A stretch of 64,000 nucleotides of DNA, taken from Peromyscus leucopus (Eukaryota; Chordata; Mammalia; Rodentia; Cricetidae). Below the pieces are notes generated by a model. It did not search any database, was not told where the DNA came from, and saw nothing but the letters and a program-made list of their open reading frames with translations. The DNA lies in the NCBI RefSeq assembly GCF_004664715.2, contig NC_051068.1, forward strand, positions 56,258,518 through 56,322,517, read 5' to 3'. Position 1 is the first letter of the stretch, and each line of letters begins with the position of its first letter. Positions 1 through 11,139 of the stretch are shown here, piece after piece. The position numbers were made by a program, and so were the translations under genes.

Positions 1-317
1 GACGGCCCCTCAAACAAACCTTAATCTACATGTACTCAACAGACCCCCTCCCCAAGACCACACGGAAAAGCTTACCCTAAGAAACAGAACACCAACATTT
101 TTCATAAACAAAGTTAGGGGAAATGGGCATTAACCAGAGAGGAAGAAACAATTCCTCCTGAATCCCTGAAAAGTGCATAAGGATTTTTGTTTTAAAATAA
201 ATGTTGATGTTAATAAAACAGGCTCACTGCACAAACAATGGACGCCCTTTCCTACTGCTTGGGGCTGTTCTGACAATGCTTGTAAGCCATTCTGGTTGGG
301 GTTTTTGATTGTTGGTT

Positions 318-480
318 GGTTTGTTTTTGGAGACAAGGTCTCACTGTGGAGCTCAGACTAGCCTCCCGCCTCAACCACCCATGTGCTGTCGACACACGGT
401 ACACCTCCACGCCTAGCCTCCACACTGTTCCTGGTGGAGCCTGTCCACCAGCTCCACCTCCGAACACTGCACCCGGCCTG
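318..480 (-). mobile_element. Old B1 SINE fragment
   Basis: gttggtttgtttttggagac then aaggtctcactgtggagctcagactagcctcc is a decayed minus-strand B1 (A-tail side followed by the gagacagggtctc motif). The Pol III head is largely unrecognisable. Confidence 0.5.
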
Positions 481-1002
481 ACAAGCCGCTGTGCGTCCGT
501 GCTTCGGAAAGGTATCGATGCGCCATCACAGGGCACAGGTGACCCCACAGGGGGTGGCACAGGAAAGAAGCCAACAACTCATATCGCTACCAAGTACTGC
601 AATTTATAAGACAGAAAATTATTTTAAGACACTGAAAATAAAAAACAAAATCACAGAAATGTCTTAAATGATCTCTTATTTACTAAGCGATATACTTTGT
701 CCCTAGGGAACCGAATGCATTTCCTTTTTATTTTTTTTTTTAACAAATCATAAAGAATTCTATTAAGTCAGCCCTTCCCCCACAGCAGCTGTCGTGTGAA
801 ACTGACTCACAAAATGCGGACACAGAACTGAAATGTTTGATCATTTGTCCCAAACCACTTGCCAGTAAGCCTGTAGGATTTTCCATCCCTAATTTATTTT
901 TAAAATAAATTGCTTATTAGTTTCATCAGAAATCTATTAAGATACCTAAGAAAATGGGCCTCACTTGTTAAACATAAAAAAAATCCACTATCTTTTTATA
1001 AT

Positions 1003-1183
1003 AATTGATTTATTTTTATTTTATGTGCACTGGTGTTTTGCCTGCATATATGTCTCTGTGTGAGGGTGTCAGATCTTGAAGTTACACACAGTTATGAGCC
1101 GCCATGTGGATGCTGGGAATTAAACCTGGGTCCCCTAGGAGAACAGCCAGTGCTCTTAACCGCTGAGCCATCTCTCCAACCCC
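1003..1183 (-). mobile_element. B2-family SINE
   Basis: Reverse-oriented B2/B3: tgttttgcctgcatatatgt...gagccgccatgtggatgctg...tgctcttaaccgctgagcca then tctctccaacccc. The tRNA-derived head is on the right. Confidence 0.85.
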
Positions 1184-1322
1184 AAAATCCATTACCTTAT
1201 GACCACAGCAAAAAGAAAAGAATAAAGCAAGATATTACCATGACCTGTGGGATTCTAAGTGACATCATAGCAAGCAAAATAAATATCCAAAATGAGCCAC
1301 TTTAAAAATTGTTCTAAATAAA

Positions 1323-1382
1323 CATTCCCTGTATAAAATATATATTCCCTGTATAAAATATATATTCCCTGTATATATATAT
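1323..1382 (+). repeat. Short tandem repeat of an AT-rich 20-mer
   Basis: The unit atattccctgtataaaatat is present about three times in a row, followed by (TA)n. Confidence 0.8.
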
Positions 1383-1734
1383 AAACGCCCAGTTGGTGAC
1401 ATACACTCAGAAGGCACAGAGAGTGTCTTCTGCTCTCCACACAGGTCCTAAGCAGCAGTGACACCCTGAGAGGCACAACCTAGGCCCCACGACCCCACTG
1501 TTCTTCAGCCTGTCTCTCCAGTTACTATTCAGTATTTCTAAGTGAAATAAATAAAACTGTTGAAATTAGCTCCGATACCAGCCATTAAGAACAGGAAAAT
1601 ACATTCAAACTCACAATCAAGAAAATGCTACCTAACAATAATATATTTCTCAGATTAGTCCAATTGGAAGTCTAAATGGGCTGTCTAAATGGTAAGTCTA
1701 ATGCAGGGATGGATTCTTACAACCTACTGGTAAA

Positions 1735-1860
1735 AATATAAAAAAGTACTGCTTTTTCCATGAGCCATTTGGCAATATCTACCAAAATATTAACTATGTG
1801 CATACACATTCAGTAATTCCACTACTAAGAATGGAATCCATAATCATCTGACAGAAGGTA
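1735..1860 (+). mobile_element. Ancient LINE-1 fragment
   Basis: The stretch gtactgctttttccatgagc...ggcaatatctaccaaaat...cagtaattccactactaaga resembles the ORF2 region of old L1 (YKKLILLPKEPFGNIS-like reading). It is short and degenerate. Confidence 0.4.
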
Positions 1861-1867
1861 TCTATGT

Positions 1868-2034
1868 GGTGCTTTGAATGAGAACAGACCCCGTAGGCTC
1901 ATATATTTGAATGCCTGGTCACCAGGGAGAACTGTTTGCAAGGATTAGGATTAGGAGGTTGAAAGAAAGCCCATGTCAGGCCCAGTCATTCACTCAAGTC
2001 TCTGTCTCCGTTTCTTTTTCTTTCTGTGTCTCTG

Positions 2035-2093
<59 letters not shown>

Positions 2094-2290
2094 TGCATGC
2101 AGATCAGGATGTAAAGGTCTCAGATACTGCTGTAGCACCTATCTGCATGCTCCCATGCTCCCTGCCATGATGATCATGAACTGATCTCTGAAAGCGTAAG
2201 CAAGCCCCCAATTAAATGCTTTCTTGCATAAGAGTCACATTGGTCATGGTGTCTCTTGAGAGCAAAAGAGAACAGTGACTAAGGCAATCT
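1868..2290 (+). mobile_element. Rodent interspersed repeat split by a GT microsatellite
   Basis: tgctttgaatgagaacagac...aggctcatatatttgaatgc at one end and caattaaatgctttcttgca...tggtcatggtgtctcttgag at the other match a common rodent medium-copy repeat whose class I cannot name with certainty. A (GT)28 tract (2037-2092) has grown inside its pyrimidine-rich middle. Confidence 0.6.
2037..2092 (+). repeat. (GT)28 microsatellite
   Basis: Uninterrupted GT dinucleotides over 56 bp. Frames through it (CVCVCV) are artefacts. Confidence 0.97.
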
Positions 2291-3228
2291 ACAAATGTGC
2301 ATGGTGGTGTTCACAACACAGCACTACGTATAAGATGACACAGTCTGTGCACATAGTAACTCTTCACCTCAAGGACCGCCAAAACAGCAAGCGTGCAGAG
2401 GAATGCTGCACGTCCACTGGTCAGCATGAGGCTGACCTCTGTCTGAATCAGCTGACAGAAATACGTACGGGTGGGAGCTCCGTGTATAGAATGATCCTGA
2501 TAGTTTAAAATCGGTAACGACTAGCATCATGAGATGCATCCACAAGTATGTGAAAGGGAGCTAGAGACTTTGGAATGGATACGCAGTAGGGAGACATTCT
2601 TCATACTGCTTGGAATGGGTTTGAATGCTTATATACTCCTGCTGTATGGACGGAATGCTTATATGTGCACTAATTCAACATCAATGCCTGTAGATTTCCT
2701 TAAACAATGAGACGACGTTATCAACATTCGATTCTCTCCTCCCAGCTCTCCAATACTAACCAGGGCTTTCTTACACTGTTTTCTGCCCCCTCTACTAGAG
2801 CTGACTGATGCCTCATACCGTACACCACCACCTTGCTTATCCAGCTGTTTCCCCAGCCTGCAAAACCCTGAATTCTTGGTGTTTTTAACACACGAAGCTG
2901 TCACCATACAACCTAGCATCTGGCGATGACAAAAGAGATATCACAAAGTTATTTTAAGAAATAGCAATATTACTGGGATTAATATGCAACTTCCAAAAAC
3001 AGCTGCTCAAAATTGAAAGATATCTCGGGTTTTATTTTTTTGTTCTTTGTTTTGTTTTGCTGTTTGTCTTTTTTCTGGGCAGAGGGAATGCTTTTTAAGT
3101 ATCCTGCCGGCCACTTTCCCAACCTTCCTGGCCACGTGTATGCAAACATTAAAAAAATGGTTACCTCACTACTGAAACTATGCTAACAATACTAAACCAA
3201 AAGTATTTTTAGTAAAAAAAAATAACGT

Positions 3229-3389
3229 TGCCAGGCATGGTGGCACACACCTGTGAAGCTGATGCATAAAGATCTTGAGTTTGAGACCAGTCTTGGCTAC
3301 ATAACAAGACAGTGTTTCAAAAAAATTAAGAAAATGATGGGCGGGCAAAATGGCTCAACTTCTCTGACCTCCACAAGAGCCTCATACAA

Positions 3390-3394
<5 letters not shown>
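3229..3394 (+). mobile_element. B1/B4-like SINE followed by a B2 3' remnant
   Basis: tgccaggcatggtggcacac...gagaccagtcttggctacat is a truncated B1-related unit. It is followed by aaaatggctcaacttctctgacctcc, a shortened B2-like piece running into a CA tract. Confidence 0.55.

Positions 3395-3446
<52 letters not shown>
3395..3446 (+). repeat. (CA)26 microsatellite
   Basis: Uninterrupted CA dinucleotides at the 3' end of the SINE remnant. Confidence 0.97.
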
Positions 3447-3451
<5 letters not shown>

Positions 3452-5085
3452 GTAGTCAAAGAAATTATTTTTTAAAAGCTAAGAAAATAAACAGTATCTC
3501 CTCACAGCGTACACGCTGAGACTATTAAACACAACTGATGATGTGCGAAGATCAACTGAACTAACTTCCACATCTCGTCAGCTGCAACATGCAATGCTAG
3601 CGAGCATCACGGATCCTCCCACGGCGTGAAGAAAGAACAGGGGGCATCTGCTCACCCACATACTCCCAAGGCCGAATTCTTAGCACATGAGCTCCCATTT
3701 CCCTTTCAATCCATCTCTCAGCAGAGATTCCTGTTGACCGGATTTCTTTCTTCCTGTTCAATGACTCCACCCCTATTCAGACAAAACCAAAAACCTGAAG
3801 GAATCTATTTTTAGCACGCACACACACATTCACTGAAGTATTTCTGTTCAATCAACAGGATGCTGAGTTGTTTACAGCTGGCACAAACCTGCAGCTTTGT
3901 TCACTGTCCACTTGCTGACACCAGCAGATGACTACAGAATACTACGGAGTCAACGTCCTTGCAATTTAAGGGGTTGGAATTACTGGGTGAAACGTTTAAG
4001 AAAAAAAAAAAAACTGACGAGTTCCACCATGTGGGGTACAATGTAGGTCAATGCCCTGAGTTAGATCATAAGCACAGTAAAGGAAAGGGTGGAGGGGAGG
4101 GCATGTATTTTTGACAGTAAAGGAAATGTTGCTCAAATTCTCTAGACTCTTCCCTTGCCATTCTACCTGCAAACATGCGTTTTCTGCCTTTGGCAAAACT
4201 GTTAGAGAGTTATCTGAAGAAAGACTGAACAAAGTCCAGAGAAGAGAGCAACACTGCGTTTCCCAGGCCCAGTGTCTTGGTGTCAGTCAACTGCATTCTG
4301 ATGCATATTTCTTCTGCATCCGCACCGCTGCACTCCCACGCTACTGCAGGAATCCTGCAAGCTCAGTCCTGGGCTACAGGCTCCCTGTACCGAACTATGC
4401 TCTCAGCCAAACGGTGTCTAACACACAGGCGTGTTCACAAGTGCTTGGCTAGCGGCAGGGGGTCTCGGATGGACACGTCCTAGAACTCTATCGTTGAGAT
4501 TTGATGCTGGACTCAAATCGATTCACTAAGAGCTGCCGCTTGACCAGATGTATCAAGCAGCTTCGGACTCTATTTCATGGAAATTTTACAATCTCCTGCC
4601 CTATCTATTTTGTTTTTATCTTGGAAATTTCCTTTTTTGGGGTGAGGTGGATAGGTATCCTTTAAATGCCTATGAACTAACTCTCATGAAGGTACATTCA
4701 CCCTGCTATCATGTGTGGTTCAATGGTCTTAGATAACTTCGTTTGCCCATGGGGTGCACACACAGACACAGAAACTCTACTCCTTCACGGAAGCCCACTT
4801 CCTAACACCATCAGCTGACTCCCTGCCAGGGAAATCATTCTTATGGATAAAGCAGAAGGTCCGTTACTCAGAGACTGCACAGTGGAATTTGACCAGGTTT
4901 GCAGGCTTACTCCTTCTTCTCCATATACCTGCCTGAATTTCAAACGATGAAAGATAAAACTGTATTCGATGTGACCTCAAAAACTATAACCCAGCTAAAA
5001 CATACCAGCACTCACAACTTTAGCTGCACACCTTGGAAAGCTAAAATAGGACGTCTCCCTTCCTACTCTCTATGAAAAGTGGAAC
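3447..5085. other. Unique intronic sequence, nothing recognised
   Basis: About 1.6 kb free of recognisable SINEs. The short frames (e.g. 113 codons at 4111-4452 plus) have no familiar domain and no exon-like boundaries. Confidence 0.6.
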
Positions 5086-5089
5086 ACGG

Positions 5090-5262
5090 TGGTGGTGGTG
5101 GTGATGAGGGTGGGGACAGTGGCGCACGCCTATAATCCCAGCACTCGGGAAGCAGAGGCAAGAGGATCTCTGTGAGTTCAAAGCCAGCCTGGTCTATAAA
5201 GCTAGTTCTAAGACAGCCAGGGCTACACAGAGAAACACACCTCCCCCCTCAAAAAAAAAAAA
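5090..5262 (+). mobile_element. B1 SINE
   Basis: cgcctataatcccagcactc, ctgtgagttcaaagccagcc, ggctacacagagaaacacac and an A-tail. A GGT-rich run precedes the Pol III head. Confidence 0.85.
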
Positions 5263-5293
5263 AGAAGAAAGAAAGAAAAAGTGGAACACTTTA

Positions 5294-5435
5294 AACCAGG
5301 TGCAATGGCAGACACCTGTAATCCCAGCACATGGGAGGTAGCAAAAGGATCAGAAGTTCAAGGTCATCCTCAGCAACGTACCAAGTCCAACGCCAGTCTG
5401 GGCTACATAAATTATTGTCTTAAAAATAAAGGCAA
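5294..5435 (+). mobile_element. Old B1/B4-like SINE
   Basis: aaaccaggtgcaatggcaga...cacctgtaatcccagcacat...aaggtcatcctcagcaacgt shows a diverged B1-type unit with the B4-style 'aaggtcatcctcagc' middle. Confidence 0.65.
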
Positions 5436-5759
5436 ATAAAGAGGGGATACTTTGTATGCCTGTCTTCAGATGTTTTAATGTACATGTATCCATTTTATAA
5501 CTATGTGCATGTATAGTGGGGTGTGCCTATCACCACCCATCTCACATCAGGTTAGGTACTCATTCCAGCAGGGTATTGAGTAGGATGAAATAGCAATAAA
5601 ATCTCTATGAACAAACTATTCAAGTATCTCCCCAGGAGCAAAAGGAGGGGAAATCATAATCAGAATATATTACATGAGAAAAAAAATCTATTTTCAATAA
5701 AAGCGGGGGGGGGGGGGGATCTCCCTAGAGAAAACTTATAGTTGATGGAGCAAGCCACA

Positions 5760-6000
5760 TTTTGTGATAAAATTAAACTATAGTCATCATCATTATACTA
5801 ATTAGTAATTCAGTGTGTGTGAAAGCCAATTACAACATGAAAATGGTATGCAAATTAATAACACAAATGAATCTGTATGGGGGTACACTTACCCTACTTA
5901 AGAACTTAAGACTCCAGCACATTAGCTGAATACTAATTACAAATGAACAATTCCTTAATTCATTAGATCAGTTCATCAGAATAAAGAAATGTTAAGAATT
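5760..6000. promoter_or_regulatory. AT-rich homeodomain/POU motif cluster (candidate enhancer)
   Basis: A SINE-free block in intron 1 containing ctaattag, gtaattc, ccaattac, ATGCAAAT (octamer, at about 5849-5856) running into taataa, and ctaattac, plus repeated cttaag. Such clustering of TAATTA and octamer cores is typical of conserved developmental enhancers. No conservation data were available, so function is inferred from motif density only. Confidence 0.3.
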
Positions 6001-7325
6001 AACTGTTCTTTGTGTCTACAGGTAATGAACTGCAAACACTTCTCAAATACCCTTCAAAGTAAGCATGTCAGAATTTAGAGCGTCTACCCAGGACTCAGAC
6101 ACATTATTTTCACTAACTTACTTCCATTTCCTAGGACACCTAATGTATGAACCCCTAAAAAATACACCATTGATGCCACTGGTTCACTTTCACACACAAG
6201 AAACACTGAGGAACCCCAACATCTAGAACTGCTATTGTGGTGTTTGTAAGTCCTGTTGTATTTCTCTAAAGTTCTCATTTCTTTGAAGTCCTAACTGCAC
6301 AATTATATTTGATCATATGTGGAGGAAGAACGGGGGGGGGGGGGATAATTTGAGATCTTAACAGTGTGGCAATCATTCAGTGGGATTATATTCATTTTGA
6401 GAGACACTGGAAAGCTCGTCCCATACTTCCTCCCTCCAGCCACCTGCAAGCAAAGGAAAAAGTATGTACCCACACAGAAGGAAGCGATCCCCATGCCAGG
6501 CCAAAGGCCTTCTCCACCACATGAACGAACCACATTCCTGCATGGGGGTCCAGTCTCCAAAAACCTGGGGAAAAATAGTTTCTGTTGTTTAAGCCGACCA
6601 ACTTACGGCTCTTTTGTAACGATAACCCAAACCAACTGACACGGTACACTGCGTAAGCCAGCAGAAGTCCTAAAACAGCATTAAATAACACATTCAAAGG
6701 GATCTGCAGGTACATTGAACACAGCTAAACAGTGACTACACAACCCATCACTTTTCTAGATTACAAACAACCCGAGGTGCATAGGAATCCAATTCCTCAC
6801 ACAACCTTAACACTGAAAACCAAGAGCCGAGAATGACCAGCAGTGCTGGTTCAAAGTCGGGCCTCTTCACAAAGCTCAGAAGAGTGGCTATGACTGCCCC
6901 GGAGCGCCCTCCACTCAGCAGCAGGCTAGCCTTTCCACATGCACACACAGCTCCAGAAAGTCCAGCTTAATGAGGGCCATCATACTTGGCCGTGCTTCAA
7001 TAAAGTTACACTTTACCTTATAGGAGTTCATTTACAATAACTGATGTGTCCTTCAAATACCTGAAGTGAGAGTAAATAAAATGGAAACTGCAGAAAACAA
7101 GGCTTGGGTTTGCACTTCACTCCTAGTCGGCCTCTCACACATGCCCAACACTACGCCAGACACCCACGCTGCTCAGCGATGACGACCTCTGTAAGGAGAA
7201 GCCGAGGCCAGGTCGGAGTGAGAAGGTAAACTCCACCATTCCACCCGGCCTGCGGAAGGCCTCTCCTCCAGTATTTGGCACGCCTGTCTGTCCACACAGT
7301 CTAATGGCTTTCTTAAGTCGTCACT
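6001..7325. other. Unique intronic sequence
   Basis: No repeat family recognised apart from a G13 run at 6332-6344. Frames at 6303-6715 are interlocking shadows on opposite strands without known domains. Confidence 0.5.
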
Positions 7326-7329
7326 CTCT

Positions 7330-7905
7330 CATCCCCAAATCTAGTATCCTTTTCTACGCTGCCTCCATGACAGATCCCACAAGTGACCCTCCTGCTTCCA
7401 CCTGGTGTCGTCAGGAGGGCAACTGCATCAGCACTTAACTAAGCGTCCCTGCGGCTGCCTTCTCCTACTGTGTCTTCTCGTTTAGCAATTCACCAAGATG
7501 CCAACTCTGCCAACAGCTCCCTCAGCAAATTCTGTAAAATTCCCTCCCTCCTAATCAAGCCTCCTACTAACACCAACGCCAAGGCCTCCCATCTGCCACT
7601 GGCTGCCCAGCCCCAACGGATCCATTTTTCTACCAGGCAAGAAGCCACCTGGACATCTCCACACCAGACTCTGTGTCCTCTGTCTGCAAGGCTGGCTCCC
7701 TCTGCACCCAATCCTCATCCCAAGACCACTTGATCACCCACACACTCTCTCCACAGTACTTGGCATCACATCTCACGCAGGTGTGGCTCCCTCACCAGGC
7801 TACCAGCTCCATGCACTGCAGCAGGGCTTCTGCTATTCACATCTGTATCCTCAGCAGCTGCAACACAGCATGGCACAAAGGAAACTTTCGTGAACATTAT
7901 AAATT
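7330..7905 (+). mobile_element. Ancient LINE-2 relic
   Basis: Pyrimidine-rich plus-strand text ending in catctgtatcctcagcagct then gcaacacagcatggcacaaa and ttcgtgaac is the usual look of a decayed L2 3' end ('tctgtatcc...gcctggcacat...gctcaataaa'). No coding potential remains. Confidence 0.55.
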
Positions 7906-8071
7906 GATCTCTAGTAGGATGACTCATAGGACTATCAAGTATTTATTACTATCTGCCAAGGTGCAAATATTTTAGTAGTGACATCCACAGTAAAAGAAAA
8001 AAGTGAAAAATGTGCCCAGTGTTCCAGGACAGACTTCCCTTCCCCCACGGCACTCTTAAAGGGTTTTACAT

Positions 8072-8151
8072 GTGTGCTGAGGGTTGATTGAGCACAGGTC
8101 CTCAGGCATGCTCTGCACATGCTCTACCACTGAGCTGCACCCCCAAGCCCC
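8072..8151 (-). mobile_element. ID-type (tRNA-derived) SINE fragment
   Basis: The minus strand starts ggggcttgggggtgcagctc and continues agtggtagagcatgtgcagagcatgcctgaggacc, which is the tRNA-Ala-like ID head with recognisable A and B boxes. Confidence 0.75.
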
Positions 8152-8497
8152 TTGGGTGCTTTCAATGGGCACCCCAGCCTCGTGTCCTCCATGGATCTTC
8201 TGTGTTGTCAACAAATCACATCAGAGAACATTCATACAACAAGAAACTGTTTTCTTAGGAATATACTGACAAAAAACAAGGTGGGTGAGAGAAATGTGGG
8301 TTTTTTTTTTTTTAACAATTTTCAGAACGTAGTTCATTTACTGCATCATAAAAACTACACACTTTTAATAGTAAGTAACTTAAATCAACATTTAAAGTGT
8401 AGATTTGTTTCAACTCAAAACATTATAATCTATAGTAACTCTGCTGGAAATGAGATTTTTTTTCCAGAACTTTTCCAAGTTAAAAAGTAGCTTTTAT

Positions 8498-8712
8498 TTG
8501 GGGCAAGAGACAAGGCTCAGCAGTTAGGAGCACTGGCTGTTCTTCCAGAGGACCCAGATTCTATTCCCAGCGCACACATGGCAGCTCATCCGTAACTCCA
8601 GTTCCAAAGGACCTGACACTGTCTTCTGGCCTCCAGGGGCACCATGCATGCATGTGTGGTACACAGACGCACATGTAGGAAAAACACCCATACAAATAAA
8701 ATGATAACAATA
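8498..8712 (+). mobile_element. B2 SINE
   Basis: caaggctcagcagttaggag, tgttcttccagaggacccag, atggcagctcatccgtaact and a 3' end caaataaaatgataac. Confidence 0.9.
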
Positions 8713-8743
8713 AATATTTTTTTAAAACTAAAAACTAGCCTTT

Positions 8744-8948
8744 AGGAGCTGTAGAGATGGTTCAATGGCTAAGAGCACCTGCTGTTCTTCCAGAGGACCT
8801 GAGTTCGGTTCCCAGCACCATGTCAGGTGATTCACAACCACCTGTAACTCCAGCTCCTCTTCTGGCCTCCTCGGGCATGCACACACATGTAGCAAACACG
8901 AAGACACATATAAACACATGCACGTATGCATATAAAAATAAAATCAAA
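8744..8948 (+). mobile_element. B2 SINE
   Basis: Second B2 copy in tandem with the previous one: gagatggttcaatggctaag, tgttcttccagaggacctga, tgtaactccagctcctcttc and an ataaaaataaaatc 3' end. Confidence 0.9.
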
Positions 8949-9819
8949 TTTGTTTTTAAAAGTAGCCTTTAATCTAATAACATACTTGTATCAAGAATAG
9001 AAAAAGAACTTAAAAATCAAGAAAACCACTCAACATTTTTGGTTTTTATTTTTTCACATGTAGTATCACTGTGTATTTCAGGTTGGCTGGGAACTAACAA
9101 CCCCCCGCCTCTGTGCAAAGGTTATAGGCATACCCAACTCCCAAAATTTTTTGAGGTAATAGTTTATCTATTTGTTGAAAATCCATATATATATACACCA
9201 TGTATTTTGATCAGAAACATCCGCTATTAACTCCCTCCAACTCCCCCAGTGTCCTCTACCCGTCACCCTCTGAACCTCGTGTCTTCTTTTCTGCGGTGAC
9301 TGTAGCCCCTTGAGTCCAATTAGTGCTCCCTCACGCACACGGGTGTGGGCTATCCTCTAGAGCACAGGCAACCTAGCAGCAGCCACACTCCCAAAGGACA
9401 GTGACCAGCTCCCAAACTTTTCCCGGAAGAACTGTTAAGTGCCAAATGAAGTATTTATCAGCCCAATATTAATCTCTTTCTTCTGATAAGTATGTTCTAA
9501 AGTATTAACAGGAGAAAAACTATGTAACGGGCATAGACCTCGGCACCGATCTGCATCACCTCAGCAACTTTTCTCTGTAAGCCAGAGTGTATTTCAAAAT
9601 AAGAAATTCAGAGACTAAACCAGTTGAAATGGCATTCACCAATGCAATATGGATACATAAGTCCACAAGAAGGTTCTCACCATTGATCATTAATCACCCC
9701 ATTTTTCTGGCGCAGAGGATCAAAACTGGGGTATCATATATGCTAAGCACACCTTCTACTGCTGGCTTATATGCTCCCGCTGCCCGACTAATCAGTAATC
9801 ATTAAGGAAATGCAAATTC

Positions 9820-10190
9820 AGGCATGAATGTTTATAGCAGCATTATTCCTATGAGCCAAAAGGCAGGAACAACCCAAACGTCCATCAACCAATGTGTGGA
9901 TAAACAAAATATAGTATACTCATATACTAGAATATTATCTGGCCTTTAAAAGGAATGAGCTGTTGATGTGTACTCTAACAGTCAATGTATCATGAACACA
10001 CGCTGGTTATTTCACAAAGCAATGTGGGAAATCATTCCATTCACATGAAAAGTCCAGAAATGGGAAAATCTATAGACAGGAATACTGGTGCCTGGTTTCC
10101 TTCCACAGCAATGAAATATGTTCTTAAATTGGCCTTGGCAATGGTTACATGTTTCTATGAATATACTGAAAACCGACTATTAGCAGTCAG
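9820..10190 (+). mobile_element. Ancient LINE-1 3' fragment (L1M-like)
   Basis: Text such as gtttatagcagcattattcc, acccaaacgtccatcaacca and, further on, atgaaaagtccagaaatggg matches the ORF2 end and 3' UTR of old mammalian L1. It is heavily mutated with no usable frame. A B2-like SINE (10195-10405) separates it from a second L1-like piece at 10405-10580. Confidence 0.7.
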
Positions 10191-10194
10191 TAGG

Positions 10195-10405
10195 TGTTCT
10201 CTATCTTACTTTCTGAGGCAGGGAATCCTGCTGAAGCTAGAGCTCACTGGCTGGCTGGCCAAGGAGCTCCAGGGATCCTTCTGTCCATGAACCCCAGCAC
10301 ACACATGGCACTAGGCTGGCTTTTCACATGGCCCCTGGGGATCAAACTCGGGTCCTTACGCTTGTGCAGCGGACACTTTACTGACCTACCCATCTCCTCA
10401 GCCTG
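10195..10405 (-). mobile_element. Rodent SINE (B2-like), reverse orientation
   Basis: ggggatcaaactcgggtcct then tacgcttgtgcagcggacactttactgacctacccatctcctcagcc resembles the reverse complement of a tRNA-type SINE head. Confidence 0.6.
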
Positions 10406-10580
10406 ATAAATACGACACTTTTTAAAAGGCAGAACTATAGGGACAGAAATCAGATCAATGGTTGCCAGTCAGGGCTTGGTAAGATTAAGTTTAAAAAAAA
10501 AAAAAAACCTACACAGGAGATTTTTCAAGACAATGAGAATGTCTTCCAGTGTGACAGTGACCATATGGTCACTTAGATGC
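10405..10580 (+). mobile_element. Second ancient L1-like fragment
   Basis: agaaatcagatcaatggttg and neighbouring text resemble the L1M 3' region just as in the fragment at 9820-10190. The two may be one L1 split by the intervening SINE, or a rearranged pair. Confidence 0.45.
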
Positions 10581-10589
10581 TAGAACACA

Positions 10590-10795
10590 TACAACCGTGG
10601 ATGTAGCTCAGTGTTATAACGCTTGCCTTGCAAGTAGGAAGCCCTGGGTTCAATCCCCAGTGTCACATATACCAGTACATGCTTGTATAGTCCTATCACT
10701 TTGGTGGAGAGGAAGGAGGATCAGAAATTCAAAGTCATTCCCAGCTACAGAGTGAGTTCAAGGCTAGTCTGGCCTACATCAAACCCTCTTCCAAA
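10590..10795 (+). mobile_element. B4 SINE (ID head fused to B1 body)
   Basis: The tRNA-like head gatgtagctcagtgttataa...gcttgccttgcaagtaggaagccctgggttcaatccc is followed by a B1-type body (ggatcagaaattcaaagtca...gttcaaggctagtctggcct). The head could be mistaken for a tRNA gene. Confidence 0.8.
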
Positions 10796-10839
10796 ACCAA
10801 ACAAACACACCCACATGTTAAATACATACATAGACTTTT

Positions 10840-11005
10840 TTTTTTTTTTTTTTTTTTTGGTTTTTCGAGACAGGGTTTCTCTGTGTAGCTTTGCGCCTTT
10901 CCTGGAGCTCACTTGGTAGCCCAGGCTGGCCTCGAACTCACAGAGATCCGCCTGCCTCTGCCTCCCGAGTGCTGGGATTAAAGGCGTGCGCCACCACGTC
11001 CGGCT
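10840..11005 (-). mobile_element. Young B1 SINE with target duplication
   Basis: Complete minus-strand B1 from the T-run (A-tail) through gtagctttgcgcctttcctg to tgctgggattaaaggcgtgc. It is flanked by a perfect 14-bp duplication, atacatagactttt, at 10826-10839 and 11006-11019, so it is a recent insertion. It carries the caggaaaggcgcaaagctac signature. Confidence 0.95.
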
Positions 11006-11027
11006 ATACATAGACTTTTAAACTAGG

Positions 11028-11135
11028 AAGAGGCTGGGGATATGGCCCAGATGCGAAGTATTTGTACAGCACGTATGAGGTACTGGGTTCAACCCCAGGA
11101 AACACAAACACACAAACACACACACACACACATTC
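11028..11135 (+). mobile_element. ID-like SINE remnant
   Basis: gaggctggggatatggccca...gtacagcacgtatgaggtactgggttcaacccc followed by a CA-rich tail. Confidence 0.65.
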
Positions 11136-11139
11136 ATAC

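Noticed and set aside
3395..3446. CRISPR-like regular repeat (also the other CA/GT tracts)
   Set aside because: These are simple dinucleotide repeats with no spacer structure, in a vertebrate genome.
10592..10668. tRNA-gene-like sequence (also at 13035, 56072, 60390)
   Set aside because: The A/B-box look comes from ID/B4 SINE heads: each runs into a B1-type body or A-rich tail and the cloverleaf is degraded.
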